Shown: positions 60,715 through 64,000 of the stretch, one piece after another
Position numbering within the stretch: the first letter of the stretch is position 1
How the letters are laid out: every line of letters begins with the position of its first letter
DNA from: Candidatus Ruthenibacterium merdavium
GTDB lineage: Bacteria; Bacillota; Clostridia; Oscillospirales; Ruminococcaceae
Reading direction: 5' to 3'
DNA length: 64,000 bases
Assembly: GCA_019119935.1 (NCBI GenBank)
Contig: DWWA01000023.1
Location: forward strand, 1-64,000
Notes under the pieces: model-generated
Databases searched by the model: none
Seen by the model: only the letters and a program-made list of their open reading frames with translations
Told to the model about the DNA's origin: nothing
Made by a program: the position numbers and the translations under genes

Positions 60715-61617
60715 TTATCCTTTAATTGCACCCATAATGACACCCTTTGTAAGATATTTCTGCAAGAAGGGGTAAATCACCAAGATGGGCAGCACACCGA
60801 TGACGGCCAGCGACATGCGGATACCGGTGCTGGGCAGCTGAACCGTACCGCCGCTTACCATACCGGCAGCGGAACCGCTGGAAAGGAACTGAATGTTATT
60901 CATCATGCGGACAAGGAAGTTCTGAATTCCAAAATAGAACGGATCGTTCACATAGTAAAGCGCATTTGTCCAGTCGTTCCAATAAGCAAGGCCGGTAAAC
61001 AAACCCACGGTCACATTGACAGGAACACTGAGCGGAATCATCACGCGCCAAAAGGTAACAAGCTCGGAAGCGCCATCAATTTCCGCCGCTTCAATTAAAT
61101 CAAACGGAACACTGTTTTGATAGTAGTTGCGCACCAAAAGAACGTTCATGCCGCTTAACAGCAAATTCGGCAAAAGCAGGGCAAAGTAAGTGTTTTGAAT
61201 GTGGAAAATGCGCGTCCACATAATATAACTCGCAACCAAGCCGCCGTTGAACAGCATCGTAAAGAACACAAAAAACGAAAGATGATTGTGATATTTAAAG
61301 TCGCGGCGCGACATCGGATAGGCCAGCATGGTGGTAATCATCAGGCTGACCGCCGTTCCCACTGCCGTTACGCCCAAAGAAGTTAAGTAAGAGCGTCCGA
61401 TCTGCTCGCGCTGGTTCCACATGTACAAATAGCTGTCAAAGCTGAACTCGGCAGGCCAGAAGCTGTACCCGTTTGTCAGCAGCACCTTTTCCTGCGTAAT
61501 CGAGCTCATTAAAATAAGGACAAACGGCGCCAGTGCCATGACGGAAACAAGCAGCAAAACCACAACGGAAAAAATGGAAAATGCTCGCTCTCCTTTGGTT
61601 AATAAATTCATTTCCAT
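60715..61617 (-). CDS. carbohydrate ABC importer permease (MalG/LplC type)
   Basis: A 300-residue inner-membrane permease with six helices. The ATPase-contact loop EAAEIDGASELVTFWRVMIP is the conserved EAA motif; the C-terminal FLQKYLTKGVIMGAIKG ending is typical of this class. ATG 61617 is preceded by AAGGAGG; the frame runs 21 codons further. It forms the translocation channel with the upstream permease. The ATPase gene is not in the window, which is common because clostridial sugar importers share one MsmX-like ATPase. Confidence 0.92.
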   Translation of the reverse strand: MEMNLLTKGERAFSIFSVVVLLLVSVMALAPFVLILMSSITQEKVLLTNGYSFWPAEFSFDSYLYMWNQREQIGRSYLTSLGVTAVGTAVSLMITTMLAYPMSRRDFKYHNHLSFFVFFTMLFNGGLVASYIMWTRIFHIQNTYFALLLPNLLLSGMNVLLVRNYYQNSVPFDLIEAAEIDGASELVTFWRVMIPLSVPVNVTVGLFTGLAYWNDWTNALYYVNDPFYFGIQNFLVRMMNNIQFLSSGSAAGMVSGGTVQLPSTGIRMSLAVIGVLPILVIYPFLQKYLTKGVIMGAIKG

Positions 61618-61630
61618 GGTAAGAACCTCC

Positions 61631-62548
61631 TTAGAACAGCGAATTTTCCTTGTCGATTTTGCGCACCAAGCCATTGGCACTGAGCACTAAAATAAATCCA
61701 ACGGTGGATTGAATCAGTGCCGCAGCACTCGCCATGCCCACGTCGTTGTTTACCATCAAGGCGCGGTAAACGTAGGTGTCGATCGTTTGGGTTACGTTGT
61801 ACAGTGCGCCGGAATCCATGGGAACCTGATAGAACAAGCCGAAATCAGAGGCGAAAATGCGCCCGATGCTCATCAAAACCATGATGATGACTGTTGACTT
61901 AATCTGCGGGATGGTAATAGAAAAAATCTGTTTCAGCTTACCTGCACCGTCAATGCGCGCCGCTTCGTACATGCTGGCATCAATTCCCGAAATGCTTCCG
62001 ATGTAAACAATCGAGGCATAGCCCGCGTTTTTCCAAACGTTGACAATGGGCAGAATATACGGCCAATACTTCGGCTCAGAATACCAGTTGATGGCACTGA
62101 ACCCCAGCGCCTCCAACGTGTTGTTCAGCAAGCCCGTTTCCGGGTTTAAAAAGGCGTAAACCAAATAGGACACGATAACCATAGAAACGAGGTTCGGCAA
62201 AAGCAGACTCGCCTGAAAGAATTTAGAAATGGTGCGCTTGTTTACCTCGTTCATTAAAATTGCGATAAAAATTGCCGTTGCCGTTGTGAGAATAATAAAT
62301 ACCACGTTGTAGCACAGCGTATTTCTCACCATGATCCACGCGTTATCCGACTGGAACAAAAACGTGAAGTTCTCCAGCCCGTTCCACTCGCTTAAAAACG
62401 GGCCTTTGATAAAGCTGTAATCTTTGAACGCCAGCAAAATACCCAGCATCGGAATATAGTTATTGATTAAAAGATACGCAATGCCCGGTATCGCAATCAA
62501 AAACAGTGAAAGGGTTTTGCTATGCTGCTGTTTTTTATTTGTTACCAT
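61631..62548 (-). CDS. carbohydrate ABC importer permease (LplB/UgpA type)
   Basis: A 305-residue permease with six helices and the EAA loop EAARIDGAGKLKQIFSITIPQI. N-terminal FLIAIPGIAYLLINNYIPMLGILLAFKDYSF is typical of LplB/YtcP proteins that import complex sugars in Firmicutes. GGAAGAG lies upstream of the ATG. It is separated from the binding-protein gene by a stable hairpin and followed 13 bases later by the second permease. Confidence 0.93.
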   Translation of the reverse strand: MVTNKKQQHSKTLSLFLIAIPGIAYLLINNYIPMLGILLAFKDYSFIKGPFLSEWNGLENFTFLFQSDNAWIMVRNTLCYNVVFIILTTATAIFIAILMNEVNKRTISKFFQASLLLPNLVSMVIVSYLVYAFLNPETGLLNNTLEALGFSAINWYSEPKYWPYILPIVNVWKNAGYASIVYIGSISGIDASMYEAARIDGAGKLKQIFSITIPQIKSTVIIMVLMSIGRIFASDFGLFYQVPMDSGALYNVTQTIDTYVYRALMVNNDVGMASAAALIQSTVGFILVLSANGLVRKIDKENSLF

Positions 62549-62579
62549 AATTCCACTCTTCCTTTACCCACTTATCAAT

Positions 62580-62614
62580 AAAGGCTCTGCCACAGCGGAG
62601 ATGGCAGAGCCTTT
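62580..62614 (-). terminator. hairpin between binding protein and permease genes
   Basis: AAAGGCTCTGCC and GGCAGAGCCTTT arms; on the minus strand TTTATTG follows. Such hairpins keep the binding protein at a higher level than the permeases. Confidence 0.7.
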
Positions 62615-62623
62615 GCACTTGCG

Positions 62624-64000
62624 TTATTGCTGCGCCAGCCAGGCGTCCAACTGTTCTTGTTTTGCTTGAATGACGGTATCGATTCCCGCAGCCTTCAAAG
62701 CCTCTAAGAACTCCGGAATTGCCTCATCGGGATTTACTGTGCCGCAGATCAAACCGGGAACATACTGCTTGTAAACATTGGCAATCGCGCTCATTTCATT
62801 TTTGACTTTCGTGCCGTTAAACTGGAAGCCATAGAACGCCGATCGCTCGGTTTCTTTGTTGTGCTGTACTTTCAGCTCCAAATCGGAAACGTCGGTTCCA
62901 ACCGTTTGATATTGCAGGCTTTCAGAACCGATAACACCTGTGCACAGCGCAGCCGTGTAACCAACGGTAGAAGCGTCTTTGCCATCGGGATATGCCCAGT
63001 GATCTTCATCTACCTTCACATAATCCTCGCCTTCAATGCCGTACAGGAACGTATTAAGCAAATATTCATCTGTCCACAGACGGTTCAAAAGCTTCATTGC
63101 GGCCTCGGGCACTTTAGAGGTGCTGGCAATGCCGAAATCTACGCTGATAGAAGCGCTGCTGACTAAGAAATCATACAGGATTTTGCTTTCAATGGTGCGT
63201 CCGGTGGAAGCTGTGATAATCGCGCCCGCAGAGTCGCCGCCGTAGCCGCCGATGGTGCAGAAGGCGCGGCCGGCACGGAACAGTTCCGGTGCGGTGCTGG
63301 TGGTTGTGGCTGCGTCATCCTGCAAATAACCGGCCTGGTTCCAGCGGTACATCAGCTCACATTTTTCCTTAAACTCTTCGGTTTCAAAGATATTGATGAC
63401 TTCCGGCTCATTGTTGACGGTAACGCCTGCATAATACAAGCGGTCGTTGAGCACATCCATTTTCATCTCATCGCGCAGCATCATCATTACGCTGCTGTCA
63501 CCCTGATTCAGCGGTGCGTAGCATACAATGGAATCATCATATGCCTTTACCTTTTCAAAGGCCGTCTCCAAATCTTCTAGACAGGTGATTGCGTCAATGT
63601 CAACCCCTGCAGCTTCTGCAATTTCCTTATCGTACAGCAAGGTGTCATGTAGAACAACGCCCTTATTTACGGGTACGCCCCAAATTTGTCCATCAATCGT
63701 AACTGCCTTGTAGGGGTCTTCGTCCAAGTCCTTTTTCAGGATTTCAGTCAAATCTTGTCCGTAATTTTGAATGAGCTCGTCCAGCGGGTACAGCTTGTCG
63801 GAAGCATGGTCATCAACCAAGTCATTGATTAAGAAACAGTCAACCTTATCGCCGCTCTGCATCGCAAGCGTCACTTTCTGTGCATACTCGGCAGGCCCGA
63901 ACAATTTAATATCAATAGCGACGTTATCCTCCGGATACGTTTTTGCCAGATAATCGTTCATCGCAGCTTCCACGCGGGCGGTTTCCGTTTCCGCCGGAAT
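62624..64000 (-). CDS. extracellular solute-binding protein, N-terminus beyond window
   Basis: The visible 458 residues are the C-terminal bulk of a sugar-binding lipoprotein of the ABC importer (family 1 type). PAEYAQKVTLAMQSGDKVDCFLIND, DKLYPLDELIQNYGQDLTEILKKD and the IASTSKVPEAAMKLLNRLWTDEYLLNTFLYGIEGEDY block are typical of the LplA-like group. The frame is open to the window edge, so the signal peptide and lipobox lie outside. It delivers the substrate to the two permeases downstream and may also feed the YesM sensor. Confidence 0.92.
   Translation of the reverse strand: MPAETETARVEAAMNDYLAKTYPEDNVAIDIKLFGPAEYAQKVTLAMQSGDKVDCFLINDLVDDHASDKLYPLDELIQNYGQDLTEILKKDLDEDPYKAVTIDGQIWGVPVNKGVVLHDTLLYDKEIAEAAGVDIDAITCLEDLETAFEKVKAYDDSIVCYAPLNQGDSSVMMMLRDEMKMDVLNDRLYYAGVTVNNEPEVINIFETEEFKEKCELMYRWNQAGYLQDDAATTTSTAPELFRAGRAFCTIGGYGGDSAGAIITASTGRTIESKILYDFLVSSASISVDFGIASTSKVPEAAMKLLNRLWTDEYLLNTFLYGIEGEDYVKVDEDHWAYPDGKDASTVGYTAALCTGVIGSESLQYQTVGTDVSDLELKVQHNKETERSAFYGFQFNGTKVKNEMSAIANVYKQYVPGLICGTVNPDEAIPEFLEALKAAGIDTVIQAKQEQLDAWLAQQ

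Noticed and set aside
1..64000. CRISPR arrays, rRNA genes, intact insertion sequences
   Set aside because: No regularly spaced repeat-spacer pattern, no rRNA signatures and no transposase gene with terminal repeats were found in the window.

Overview
The window comes from a low-to-medium GC Firmicute, most likely a gut-type clostridium (Clostridia/Oscillospirales). I infer this from the gene set (RNase J, SdpR/SdpI, YesM/YesN, GdpP, PcrA, FlxA-like protein, CE2-type esterases), the purine-rich ribosome binding sites and the frequent GTG/TTG starts. No rRNA is present; there is one intact tRNA. The genus cannot be fixed from the sequence alone.

Layout. (1) 1 to about 9590 is one end of an integrated conjugative element of the Tn1549/CTn type. 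It is read right to left: a leader peptide and attenuator-like hairpin, a Cys-rich small protein, a 44-residue protein, repA (RepA_N type), parA, parB, several element-specific proteins, pcfB and a VirD4-type coupling protein. The virD4 gene loses its 3' end next to a tnpV gene and a DUF6076-like gene, which suggests a nested insertion. Integrase, relaxase and the rest of the type IV machinery are not in the window. The element abuts the 3' end of tRNA-Arg(CCT) (9586-9662), the likely attachment site; a decayed tRNA-Arg-like sequence lies just beyond it. (2) 9.9-20.7 kb holds a TetR/DUF2871 pair with matching operators, HIT and CapA genes, a copper operon (copA-csoR-psiE), a ZIP metal transporter, a FlxA-like coiled-coil protein and an AgrC/LytTR-type two-component system. 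(3) 20.8-43.5 kb is core housekeeping, all on the minus strand: clpC-like, mutT, U32 peptidase, mltG, tmk, pcrA, sdpI-sdpR, pdp, ftsH, hpt, tilS, dnaB, rplI, gdpP and RNase J. (4) 43.8-47.5 kb is the only sizeable plus-strand block: rnhA, then nifS-nifU-mnmA for Fe-S assembly and tRNA thiolation. (5) 47.5-64 kb has an amidohydrolase, a MATE exporter, then a long minus-strand locus: sugar ABC importer (binding protein, two permeases), MATE exporter, beta-lactamase-like serine hydrolase, YesM/YesN two-component system, alpha/beta esterase and two SGNH esterases. This looks like uptake and intracellular de-esterification of a decorated glycan.

The strongest new signals are four 23-bp-spaced iterons inside repA, a 34-codon Trp-containing leader ORF spanning a terminator and overlapping the first gene of the element's replication operon, a C-terminal CopZ domain of CopA with its own ribosome binding site, twin TetR operators, and a 112-bp three-way-junction RNA candidate at 31809-31920.
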